NCBI RefSeq assembly: GCF_004214935.1
Contig: NZ_SFCC01000010.1
Location: 124,001-188,000, forward strand
Source: Amycolatopsis suaedae
GTDB taxonomy: Bacteria; Actinomycetota; Actinomycetes; Mycobacteriales; Pseudonocardiaceae
Direction of reading: 5' to 3'
DNA: 64,000 nt
The stretch's first letter is position 1. Each line of letters begins with the position of its first letter. The notes beneath the pieces are model-generated. The model did not search any database and had not been told where the DNA came from. It saw only the letters and a list, made by a program, of their open reading frames with translations. A program made the translations under genes and the position numbers. Below are positions 32,444 to 39,427 of the stretch, in pieces.

Positions 32444-33427
32444 ATGGCCGAGCTCGAAGGCTCGAGCATCCTGCTGACCGGCGGGACGGGTTCCTTCGGC
32501 AAGGCGTTCATCTCCTACGCCCTCGCCGAGCTGAACCCGAGCCGGCTGGTCGTGCTGTCCAGGGACGAGCTCAAGCAGTACGAGGTGCGCCAGCAGTTCG
32601 GCGACGACCCGCGGCTGCGCTGGTTCATCGGCGACGTCCGCGACCGGCGGCGGCTGGAGCGTGCCATGCACGGCGTCGACTACGTCGTGCACGCCGCGGC
32701 GCTCAAGCAGGTCGACACCGGCGAGTACAACCCGTTCGAGTTCGTGCAGACGAACGTGACCGGCTCGCAGCACGTGATCGAGGCCGCGATCGACACCGGG
32801 GTGCGCAAGGTCGTCGCGCTGTCGACCGACAAGGCGTCCAGCCCGATCAACCTCTACGGCGCCACCAAGCTGTGTGCCGACCGGATGTTCATCAGCGCCA
32901 ACCACTACGCGGCCGCGCACCCGACGCGGTTCTCGGTAGTGCGCTACGGCAACGTGATGGGCTCGCGGGGCAGCGTCATCCCGTTCTTCCGCGCGCTGGC
33001 GGCGAAGGGCGAGTCGCTGCCGATCACGCACAAGGAGATGACCCGGTTCTGGATCACGCTGCCGCAGGCCGTGCGGTTCGTCGTCGACTCGTTCGACCAG
33101 ATGCACGGCGGTGAGCTGTACGTGCCGCGGATCCCGAGCATGCGGCTGGTCGACCTGGCGCAGGCCATCGCCCCGGGCAGCCCGATGCACGAGGTCGGCG
33201 TGCGGCCCGGCGAGAAGCTGCACGAGGAGATGATCGCGCCCGACGACTCGCGGCGGACGCTGCGGCTGCCCGACCGCTACATCGTGCAGCCGCACATCGC
33301 GGGCTGGGGCTACCAGCCGCCCGCCGACGGCGAACCGGTCCAGGACGGTTTCGCGTACCGGTCGGACACCAATGACCTGTGGCTGGACGCCGACGAACTG
33401 CGTGACCTGGTTGAGCAGTATGGCTGA
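32444..33427 (+). CDS. pseB: PseB, UDP-GlcNAc 4,6-dehydratase (C5-inverting)
   Basis: 327 residues from ATG 32444, GGAGG seven bases upstream. An extended SDR: NAD motif LLTGGTGSFGKAF, DVRDRRRLERA, HAAALKQVD and the active-site set D129, K130, Y138 and K142 in STDKASSPINLYGATK. The D-K-S-S-P pattern marks the inverting UDP-GlcNAc 4,6-dehydratase (FlaA1/PseB) rather than the retaining PglF type. It starts the pseudaminic acid pathway from UDP-GlcNAc in the cytoplasm. The 3' end overlaps pseC by 8 nt. Confidence 0.94.
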   Translation: MAELEGSSILLTGGTGSFGKAFISYALAELNPSRLVVLSRDELKQYEVRQQFGDDPRLRWFIGDVRDRRRLERAMHGVDYVVHAAALKQVDTGEYNPFEFVQTNVTGSQHVIEAAIDTGVRKVVALSTDKASSPINLYGATKLCADRMFISANHYAAAHPTRFSVVRYGNVMGSRGSVIPFFRALAAKGESLPITHKEMTRFWITLPQAVRFVVDSFDQMHGGELYVPRIPSMRLVDLAQAIAPGSPMHEVGVRPGEKLHEEMIAPDDSRRTLRLPDRYIVQPHIAGWGYQPPADGEPVQDGFAYRSDTNDLWLDADELRDLVEQYG

Positions 33428-34544
33428 GTTCCTGCCCTACGGACGTCAGTCGGTGTCCGAAGAGGACATCGAGGCGGTCGCGGCGGTCCTGCGGACCGAC
33501 TGGCTGACCACCGGCCCTGAGGTGGACCGGTTCGAGGCCGGGCTGGCCGAGCACGCCGGTGGTACCCCCGCGGTGGCGGTGACATCGGGGACGGCGGCGC
33601 TGCACGTCGCCTACGCGGCCGCCGGCATCGGGCCGGGCGACGAGGTGGTGACCTCGCCGATGACCTTCGTCGCCACGGCGTCCACCGCCGCGCTGCACGG
33701 CGCGAAGGTGGTGTTCGCCGACGTCGACCCGGAGACCGGCCTGCTGGACGTCGAGGCCGCGCGGGCGGCGATGACGTCGCGGACGAAGGTGCTGGCCGCC
33801 GTCGACTACGCCGGGCACCCGGCTGCCATGGACGAGCTGCGGGAGGTCGCGGGCGAAGCGTTGCTGCTGGAGGACGCGGCGCACTCGATCGGCGCTTCCT
33901 GGCAGGGCAGGCCGGTCGGGTCGATGGCCGACCTGACGACGTTCTCGTTCTTCCCGACGAAGAACCTGACCACGGCCGAGGGCGGCGCGGTCGTCACGCC
34001 GTCGCCGGAGCTGCTGGAGCGGGCACGCGGGTTCCGCAACCACGGCCTGGTGCGGGACAAGGCGCGGCAGCGGTTTCCCGACGAGGGGCCGTGGCACCAG
34101 GAGGTGCACGAGTTCGGGCTGAACTACCGGCTGCCGGACGTGCTGTGCGCGCTGGGGAGCAACCAGCTGAAGCGGCTGCCGTCGTTCGTCAAGCGGCGGG
34201 CGGAGATCCACGCGCGCTACACCGCTGCGTTGTCCGATGTGGACGGTGTGCGGACGCCGGTGGTGCGGCCGGGCGCGGAGCCGGTGTGGCACCTGTACCC
34301 GCTGCGGGTCCTGGACGGCAGGCGGCGGGCGCTGTTCGAGCACCTGCGGGGCGAGGGCATCGGGGTGCAGGTGAACTACATCCCGGCGTACTGGCATCCG
34401 GTGTTCGAGGACCAGGGCTACCGCCGTGGCCTGTGCCCGAACGCCGAGCGCTTCTACGCCGAGGAGCTCTCCCTGCCCATGTTCCCCGACCTGCGCGACG
34501 AGGACGTGGACAGGGTCATAACCGCGATCCGAGCCTTCTTCTAA
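33420..34544 (+). CDS. pseC: PseC, UDP-4-amino-4,6-dideoxy-N-acetyl-altrosamine transaminase
   Basis: 374 residues from ATG 33420. A DegT/DnrJ/EryC1 sugar aminotransferase with the PLP lysine K181 in FSFFPTKNLTTAEGGAVV, the aspartate in LLLEDAAHSIGASW and the early VAVTSGTAALHVAY. The N-terminal LPYGRQSVSEEDIEAV and the overlap with pseB point to PseC: it transfers an amino group from glutamate to C4 of the PseB product. Its TAA (34542-34544) is followed two bases later by the first unit of the 21-bp repeat array. Confidence 0.93.
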   Translation: MAEFLPYGRQSVSEEDIEAVAAVLRTDWLTTGPEVDRFEAGLAEHAGGTPAVAVTSGTAALHVAYAAAGIGPGDEVVTSPMTFVATASTAALHGAKVVFADVDPETGLLDVEAARAAMTSRTKVLAAVDYAGHPAAMDELREVAGEALLLEDAAHSIGASWQGRPVGSMADLTTFSFFPTKNLTTAEGGAVVTPSPELLERARGFRNHGLVRDKARQRFPDEGPWHQEVHEFGLNYRLPDVLCALGSNQLKRLPSFVKRRAEIHARYTAALSDVDGVRTPVVRPGAEPVWHLYPLRVLDGRRRALFEHLRGEGIGVQVNYIPAYWHPVFEDQGYRRGLCPNAERFYAEELSLPMFPDLRDEDVDRVITAIRAFF

Positions 34545-34546
34545 CC

Positions 34547-34630
34547 CGCGAGTCGTACGTTCCCACGCGCGAGTCGTACGTTCCCACGCGCGAGTCGTAC
34601 GTTCTGACGTGCGAGTTGTAGGTTCAGGCG
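34547..34630 (+). repeat. Left array of four 21-bp units framing the DUF559 gene
   Basis: Units lie at 34547-34567, 34568-34588, 34589-34609 and 34610-34630 without spacers. The first two are identical (core CGCGAGTCGTACGTTC plus CCACG), the third differs in the last five bases and the fourth is more decayed. The array starts two bases after the pseC stop, and the fourth unit contains the stop codon of the DUF559 gene (34624-34626). Confidence 0.95.
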
Positions 34631-35523
34631 GCGACGCCGCGGCGGGCGAAGGCCGAGGCGACCGCGGCCAGCAGCCGGGTCGGGTCTCGTAGGTCGGCCG
34701 CGGTGGCGCGGATGACGATCCAGCCGCGACGTGCCAGGTCGGCATCCCGCGCGGCGTCGAGGTCCTGCCTGCCCTCGTGAGCCTCGTACCCGTCGTACTC
34801 GACGGCGATCCGCCACTGTGCCCAGGCGAAGTCGAGCCGGTAGATCTCCTGTCCGGCCAGGTCGCGGACGGAGAACTGGGGCTGCGGCGGCGGATAGCCC
34901 GCTTCCGTCAGCGTCAGCAGGAGCGCGCTCTCCGACGGGGATTCCGGCAGCCCCGTGACGAGGTCCAGGAGAATCCGGGCCCGTTTGCGTCCCCGGGGAT
35001 CGGGCCGGTCGGTGATCCGCACCTCGATCCACTCCCGGAACTCACCTCGTTCCGGCTCCGGAGTCATCGCCATCGCCTGGTCGGCACAGGCCAGCGCGAG
35101 GCGCCCCGGGTCGCGGGCGAGGACGTCCGCCAGTGCGTAGTCGAGCGCGACGGTCCGCAAGCCGGCGATCTCCACCACGTCCTGGTCCTCGACGCGCCCG
35201 TTGTGTACCCGAAGCCCTGGACGCTTGTGGCCCCGGCGGGCGTACGGCACCAGCACCTCGACCGGGGCCCGCTCGGCGGCCGCCACACCGTGCACCGCCA
35301 GCGCGGTCTGCCTGGTCAGCACGGCCGCGGGGCCATGGAACAACAGAGCTGCGGCGGCGGTGGTGAGGAAGTCCAGCGCCCTGCGGCGCTCCACCAGCAC
35401 GGTCTTGGAGTACGAGACGAGCCGCCCACCGTCCACCGCCGCGCGCAGGGCATCGGCTCCCAGCTCACGACGTAACGCTGCCCTCAGATGGGCGCCGTGC
35501 AGGCCTTCCGGAAATTCAGACAC
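34624..35523 (-). CDS. DUF559 (Vsr-like PD-(D/E)XK) endonuclease-like protein with AbiEi-like N-terminus
   Basis: 299 residues from GTG 35523 (MSEFPEGLHGAHLRAAL); an upstream ATG 35565 would add 14. The first half resembles AbiEi-type winged-helix proteins (AVLTRQTALAVHGVAAAERA). The C-terminal DUF559 domain has the Vsr-like nuclease core: YRLDFAWAQWRIAVEYDGYE supplies the D and E-x-D metal ligands and RRGWIVIRATAADL a basic strand. The gene lies alone between convergent pseC and pseI and is framed by inverted 21-bp arrays. Two TTGTCCACA boxes lie upstream. Function is unknown for the family; a selfish or defence-related nuclease is a reasonable guess. Base composition is like its neighbours. 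Confidence 0.82.
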   Translation of the reverse strand: MSEFPEGLHGAHLRAALRRELGADALRAAVDGGRLVSYSKTVLVERRRALDFLTTAAAALLFHGPAAVLTRQTALAVHGVAAAERAPVEVLVPYARRGHKRPGLRVHNGRVEDQDVVEIAGLRTVALDYALADVLARDPGRLALACADQAMAMTPEPERGEFREWIEVRITDRPDPRGRKRARILLDLVTGLPESPSESALLLTLTEAGYPPPQPQFSVRDLAGQEIYRLDFAWAQWRIAVEYDGYEAHEGRQDLDAARDADLARRGWIVIRATAADLRDPTRLLAAVASAFARRGVAA

Positions 35524-35576
35524 GCGATCACTGTTGCCCGCCCTTGGCGGCGTTGCCAAGAGCATCTTGCCCTGCC

Positions 35577-35605
35577 TGTGGACAACCCCAGGTGCCTGTG
35601 GACAA
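35577..35605 (-). promoter_or_regulatory. Two DnaA-box-like TTGTCCACA repeats upstream of the DUF559 gene
   Basis: On the minus strand TTGTCCACA occurs at 35605-35597 and 35585-35577, each within GTTGTCCACAGGC, spaced 20 bp apart. They lie 54-82 bp upstream of the GTG start. The sequence equals the actinobacterial DnaA-box consensus. Two boxes are too few for an origin, so a control element for the DUF559 gene is more likely. Confidence 0.5.
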
Positions 35606-35611
35606 CTTGAA

Positions 35612-35687
35612 GTGACGACTCGCGCGTCAGAACCTACGACTCGCGCGTGGGAACGTACGACTCGCGCGGGAGAACGTACGACTCGCG
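35612..35687 (-). repeat. Right array of 21-bp units, inverted relative to the left array
   Basis: Three full units at 35625-35645, 35646-35666 and 35667-35687 and a partial one at 35612-35624 are reverse complements of the left-array units. Read from the right end inward, unit order and variants parallel the left array: a CGCGAGTCGTACGTTC unit, the CCACG-type unit and a TGACG-type unit. The array stops 8 bp before the pseI stop codon. Confidence 0.95.
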
Positions 35688-35695
35688 GTGGGTGG

Positions 35696-36757
35696 CTAGA
35701 TGATGTCCCAGGTCAGGGGGGTTCCTCGGGGGGCCGGGGCGGTGAAGGTGCGGCCCAGGACCTTGGACAGGTCGGACGGCGGGAGGCCGCCCGCGGGGCG
35801 GATGGAGCGGACGTTGGCGGGGGTGACCTTATCCCCAGGCCGCACGTCGGCCACGACGTACAGGCTCCGCCGCAGCCGCAGCCCCTCCCGCTCACTCTCC
35901 CGGGGCCCGATGACCGGCGAACCGAGCGCCTCCCAGGCCCGCCTGCTCTCCACGACCAGCGCCGCCAGCTCGGCCGGCTCCAGCGAGAAGTCCGCGTCGA
36001 CGCCACCGTCGTCCCGCGCCAGCGTCACGTGCTTCTCCACCGCGACCGCCCCCAGCGCGACGGCGGCCAGCGGCGCGCCGATACCCGGCGTGTGGTCGGA
36101 CAGCCCGACGAGCGTCCCGGTCACCGACGCCAGCACCGGCAGCCCACGCAGGTTGCTCTCGCTGGGCGAGGCCGGGTAGCTGGCCGTGCACCCGAGGACG
36201 ATCAGCTGGTCGTTGCCCGCCTCCCGCGCCGTGCGCACCGCCGCGTCGATCTCGGCGATGCTGGCCATGCCGGTCGAGATCACCAGCGGCTTGCCGGTCC
36301 GCGCGCACAGCTCGATCAACGGCAGGTCGACGATCTCCGACGACGCGATCTTGTACGCGGGCGCGCCCAGCGACTCCAGCAGCTCCACCGCCGTCGGGTC
36401 GAACGGGCTGGAGAACACCTCCAGGCCGTGCGACCGCGCACGCTCGAAGATCGGCTCGTGCCACTCCCACGGCGTGTGCGCCCGCTCGTAGAGCTTGTAC
36501 AGGTTCTGCCCGCCCCACAGCGAGTGCTCGTCGCCGATCCGGAACGCGGGCCCGTCCACGTCGATCGTGATCGTGTCCGGCGTGTACGTCTGCAGCTTCA
36601 GCGCCTGCGCGCCGGTGGCGGCCACCGCATCGACGATCGCCAGCGCCCTGTCCAGGTCCCCGTTGTGGTTGCCGGACATCTCGGCGATGACGAACGGCGG
36701 ATGCCCCGGCCCGACGGAATGGGCACCGATCCGCACGTCGCTGGTCATGGCCCTCAT
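35696..36757 (-). CDS. pseI: PseI, pseudaminic acid synthase (NeuB family)
   Basis: 353 residues from ATG 36757, which overlaps the pseH stop (ATGA); ATG 36748 is the alternative. The TIM-barrel NeuB domain has FVIAEMSGNHNGDLDRAL, ALKLQTYTPDTITID, VFSSPFDPTAVELL, YKIASSEIVDLPLI and LSDHTPGIGAPLAAVALG, and a C-terminal SAF antifreeze-like domain follows (LYVVADVRPGDKVTPANVRS). The aromatic-containing GGQNLYKLYERAHTPWEWH region is typical of PseI rather than NeuB or LegI. It condenses the free 2,4-diacetamido altrose with phosphoenolpyruvate to pseudaminic acid. Confidence 0.93.
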   Translation of the reverse strand: MRAMTSDVRIGAHSVGPGHPPFVIAEMSGNHNGDLDRALAIVDAVAATGAQALKLQTYTPDTITIDVDGPAFRIGDEHSLWGGQNLYKLYERAHTPWEWHEPIFERARSHGLEVFSSPFDPTAVELLESLGAPAYKIASSEIVDLPLIELCARTGKPLVISTGMASIAEIDAAVRTAREAGNDQLIVLGCTASYPASPSESNLRGLPVLASVTGTLVGLSDHTPGIGAPLAAVALGAVAVEKHVTLARDDGGVDADFSLEPAELAALVVESRRAWEALGSPVIGPRESEREGLRLRRSLYVVADVRPGDKVTPANVRSIRPAGGLPPSDLSKVLGRTFTAPAPRGTPLTWDII

Positions 36758-37218
36758 CGTACGAACGTCTTCGACAACCGCCGGAACGGCCCTTCCGGCT
36801 CCTCCCGCTCGACGTAGCCCGCGCGGTCGAACAGGGCCGCCGACGCCGCGTTCTCCCGGTGCACGGCGGCCAGCACGGTGTCCACCGGACGCGCCCGCAG
36901 CAGCGCTTCCTCGCCCGCCGCGAGGATCGCACCCGCCAGGCCCCGGCCACGGAACTCCGGCGCCACGGTGATGCTCACCTCCCAGACACCGGCCGCACGC
37001 AGGTCGAACCGCACGTTGCCCGCCGCGGCTCCCCCGGACTCGGCGATCAGCAGCAGCCGCTCCGCCGACCCGAGGGAACGCGACAGCCACGCCAGATGGT
37101 CGTCCAGCCCCACTTCCCCGGTGTCGCGTGACCATCGCCGGGTCACCGGGTCGTTGCGCCACTCGAGCAGCAACCCGGCGTCGGCCTCGGTGGCCGCACG
37201 GGTGGTGACGGCAGGCAT
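36754..37218 (-). CDS. pseH: PseH-like N-acetyltransferase (GNAT)
   Basis: 154 residues from ATG 37218, sharing one base with the stop of the coiled-coil gene. A GNAT domain with LLLEWRNDPVTRRWSRDTG at the sugar-binding start, WEVSITVAPEFRGRGLAGAI as the acetyl-CoA loop and AALFDRAGYVEREEPEG at the end. The WRNDP motif is shared by PseH and other nucleotide-amino-sugar acetyltransferases. In this operon it most likely acetylates the 4-amino group made by PseC. The symbol rests on context; sequence alone would also fit related sugar acetyltransferases. Confidence 0.85.
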   Translation of the reverse strand: MPAVTTRAATEADAGLLLEWRNDPVTRRWSRDTGEVGLDDHLAWLSRSLGSAERLLLIAESGGAAAGNVRFDLRAAGVWEVSITVAPEFRGRGLAGAILAAGEEALLRARPVDTVLAAVHRENAASAALFDRAGYVEREEPEGPFRRLSKTFVR

Positions 37219-37652
37219 TACTCCCCGACCGTGACCGCGGCCTGTTCCTCCAGCGCACGCAACCGGTGCTCGTACCGGGCGATGCCGGTCAGCCGCACCC
37301 GGATCTGCGCGTGCTGCCGCTGCACCTCCTCGATCAGCGACCGGGCCTCCGCGAGTTCGGGCTTGTCGGCGTGCGGCACGAGCGCGATCTGCTCCCGCAG
37401 CGACTCGATCCGCGCATCCTGCGCGGCGACGTGCGGCATCAGCCGCTCCAGCTCGTTGTCGGTCCAGCGCAGGTCGCCCCGCAGCTGCTCGATGCCGGCT
37501 TCCAGCGCGTCGAGCCGCCTGCGGTGGTCGTCGGTGCAGTCCTCCTGGTGGCGCAGGCGCTGTTCCAGGGGATGCACCCGCTCGTTGAGCCGGAAGTCGA
37601 CCACTCTCGCCAGCCTCGCGGCGGCACGGCGTCGGAAGTTGAACGGAGACAT
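37218..37652 (-). CDS. Coiled-coil protein in the pseudaminic acid operon, unknown function
   Basis: 144 residues. A basic start (SPFNFRRRAAARLARVVDF) is followed by almost continuous heptad-like helix (HPLEQRLRHQEDCTDDHRRR, LDALEAGIEQLRGDLRW, DARIESLREQIALV, RLTGIARYEHRLRALEEQ). No membrane segment is seen; the amphipathic start could lie on the membrane. It sits between the GT29-like gene (26 bp upstream) and pseH (1-base overlap), so it is part of the same transcript. A scaffold or chain-length/tethering role for the glycosyltransferase is conceivable, but nothing in the sequence proves it. Confidence 0.7.
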   Translation of the reverse strand: MSPFNFRRRAAARLARVVDFRLNERVHPLEQRLRHQEDCTDDHRRRLDALEAGIEQLRGDLRWTDNELERLMPHVAAQDARIESLREQIALVPHADKPELAEARSLIEEVQRQHAQIRVRLTGIARYEHRLRALEEQAAVTVGE

Positions 37653-37678
37653 GCGGTTCCTTCGATCTGAGTGGTGAA

Positions 37679-38353
37679 TCAGCGCCAGAGCTTGGTGTTG
37701 CCCGTGCGGGTCCAGGAGTCGAGCAACCGGCCCTCGGCCGCGATCTGGTGTTCCGGGCCGACGATGCAGGAGTCACCGGCCGCGTGGTCCCAGTGTGTCT
37801 GGTTCGGGTTGTCGATGAAGGAGAACCCGGTCAGCAGCAGCTCGGCGGTCGGGAACGCGGTCCGCGCGATCCACGCCGCCATGGTGCCGGTGGTCGACCA
37901 CGTCGACTCCGTCCGGGTGGGCAGGCCGAGCGCGTCCGACAGCGGGAGTGTCACCTCGGTGTTGGACACCGGCACCAGCCCGAGATCGGCGGGCCACCAG
38001 GCGGGCAGTTCCTCGGGTTCCCAGTGCAGCCTGCCCGGCTCGACCATGAGGTACAGCCGCGAGCGGTAGTCGTGGAACACCCATTTCGTGGCCCGCACGG
38101 CCCGGTTGAACACGACGACGTGGGTGCGCGTCCCGACGGCGGGCGGGCCGTCCGGTTCGTCGCAGACGAAGCCGTTGACGCGAATGACCATATCGCATGC
38201 GTCGATCGCCTTGGCCCGCTGCGGATCCTCGGGCAGCGGCTGGTTGCCGACCACGGCCACGGCACGCGGGGACGGCCGGTCGGCGTACGCCTCGAGCAGG
38301 CTCACCATCAGGCTCGGCTCACCCGCGGCGCTGGCGACGACGGCGCTTGTCAT
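37679..38353 (-). CDS. GT29-like sialyltransferase-motif protein, probable nonulosonate transferase
   Basis: 224 residues from ATG 38353 (leaderless AAACTA/TAGTTT eight bases upstream); an in-frame start at 38389 would add 12. It carries the three marks of GT29 enzymes: an L-like motif AVAVVGNQPLPEDP then AIDACDMVIRVNGF (residues 32-62), an S-like motif STTGTMAAWIARTAFPTAEL and LLTGFSFID (153-181) and a VS-like H-x4-E (H202, E207). No signal peptide or anchor is seen, so it would act on CMP-sugar in the cytoplasm. It is the first gene of the pseH-pseI operon, so CMP-pseudaminic acid is the likely donor. The acceptor is unknown. Confidence 0.72.
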   Translation of the reverse strand: MTSAVVASAAGEPSLMVSLLEAYADRPSPRAVAVVGNQPLPEDPQRAKAIDACDMVIRVNGFVCDEPDGPPAVGTRTHVVVFNRAVRATKWVFHDYRSRLYLMVEPGRLHWEPEELPAWWPADLGLVPVSNTEVTLPLSDALGLPTRTESTWSTTGTMAAWIARTAFPTAELLLTGFSFIDNPNQTHWDHAAGDSCIVGPEHQIAAEGRLLDSWTRTGNTKLWR

Positions 38354-38479
38354 GGGACAGGAAACTACCAGGACACGCCGCGTGAACATTCGGTACGGAT
38401 CCCGCTACCAGTTGCAGTAATCCCCTGCATTGACGGGGTGAAACCGTGCCGGGTTCACCTCTCGGTATCGTCGTGAACC

Positions 38480-39424
38480 GTGCATGCCACCAGCACCAGC
38501 GTCGCTCCCCCGGCGCCCCCACTCTCCGACAGTCGCACCTTCAAGCGCGCCTTCGCCGATCTGAAAGCCGGTTTCCGGGCCAGGGAACTGTGGAGCCACC
38601 TCGGTTGGCAGGACATCAAACAGCGTTATCGACGCTCTGTCCTCGGGCCGCTGTGGATCACCATCAGCCAGGCCGTCATCGCGGTCGGCCTCGGCGGGCT
38701 CTACTCGGTGCTGTTCAACGCACCGGTCGCCACGTTCCTGCCCTACGTCGCCACCGGCATGATCATCTGGACCTTCATCAGCGGCTGCCTCACCGAGGGC
38801 ATGGAGGTCTTCATCTCCAACGAGGGCCTCATCAAGCAGCTACCGGCACCGCTGTCGGTCTACGCACTGCGCACCGTGTGGCGCCAGGCCCTGATGTTCG
38901 GCCACAACTTCCTGGTCTACATCGCCATGGCGCTGATCTTCGTCGGCACCCTCGGCAACCCCTACACCCTCCAGGGCAACGGCGCCTGTGAGGCGGGCAG
39001 CAGCTGGACCTGCCACCCCGGCATCGGTTTCGACATCCTGCTGGCGGTCGTCGGGTTCGCGCTGATCGCCATCAACGCCGGCTGGGTCACGATGCTGCTC
39101 GGCATCATCTCGACCCGTTTCCGCGACATCCCCCAGGTCATCGCCGCCCTGGTCCAGCTGATGTTCTACATGACGCCGATCGTCTGGCCGCTGGACCAGG
39201 TGACCGCGGTGACCGGCACGAAACGCGACCTTGCTGACACCGTGCTCCCCATCATCCAGTTCAACCCCATCTACCATCTGGTGCAGGTGGTACGCGCACC
39301 ACTGCTCGGGCAGCACATCAGCCCGGTCAGCTGGATCGCCGTCGTCGGCATGGCCGTCGTCGGCTGGGGCCTGGCCCTGATCGCCATGCGCAACTACCGT
39401 GCCCGCGTCTCCTATTGGGTGTGA
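38480..39424 (+). CDS. wzm: Wzm, ABC-2 type polysaccharide export permease (Rv3783-like)
   Basis: 314 residues from GTG 38480, leaderless type (TATCGT 38466-38471, eight bases, GTG). A cytoplasmic start with LWSHLGWQDIKQRYRRSVLG, the gate-helix signature of O-antigen permeases, is followed by about six transmembrane helices. The M. tuberculosis counterpart Rv3783 with Rv3781 exports the lipid-linked galactan. A loop of about 30 residues (NGACEAGSSWTCHPG) with two cysteines faces outside. The gene is followed by wzt after 3 bp. It stands divergent from the pseudaminic operon, so the same exporter might carry a decorated glycan. Confidence 0.93.
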   Translation: MHATSTSVAPPAPPLSDSRTFKRAFADLKAGFRARELWSHLGWQDIKQRYRRSVLGPLWITISQAVIAVGLGGLYSVLFNAPVATFLPYVATGMIIWTFISGCLTEGMEVFISNEGLIKQLPAPLSVYALRTVWRQALMFGHNFLVYIAMALIFVGTLGNPYTLQGNGACEAGSSWTCHPGIGFDILLAVVGFALIAINAGWVTMLLGIISTRFRDIPQVIAALVQLMFYMTPIVWPLDQVTAVTGTKRDLADTVLPIIQFNPIYHLVQVVRAPLLGQHISPVSWIAVVGMAVVGWGLALIAMRNYRARVSYWV

Positions 39425-39427
39425 CAC

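Noticed and set aside
35577..35605. Replication origin from DnaA-like boxes
   Set aside because: Only two boxes, no AT-rich unwinding region, and no dnaA or dnaN nearby.
34547..35687. CRISPR array
   Set aside because: The 21-bp units are directly adjacent with no spacers, and no cas gene is present.
34544..35698. Classical IS element
   Set aside because: The enclosed protein has no DDE, DEDD, HUH or serine/tyrosine recombinase motifs, and no target-site duplication is visible.
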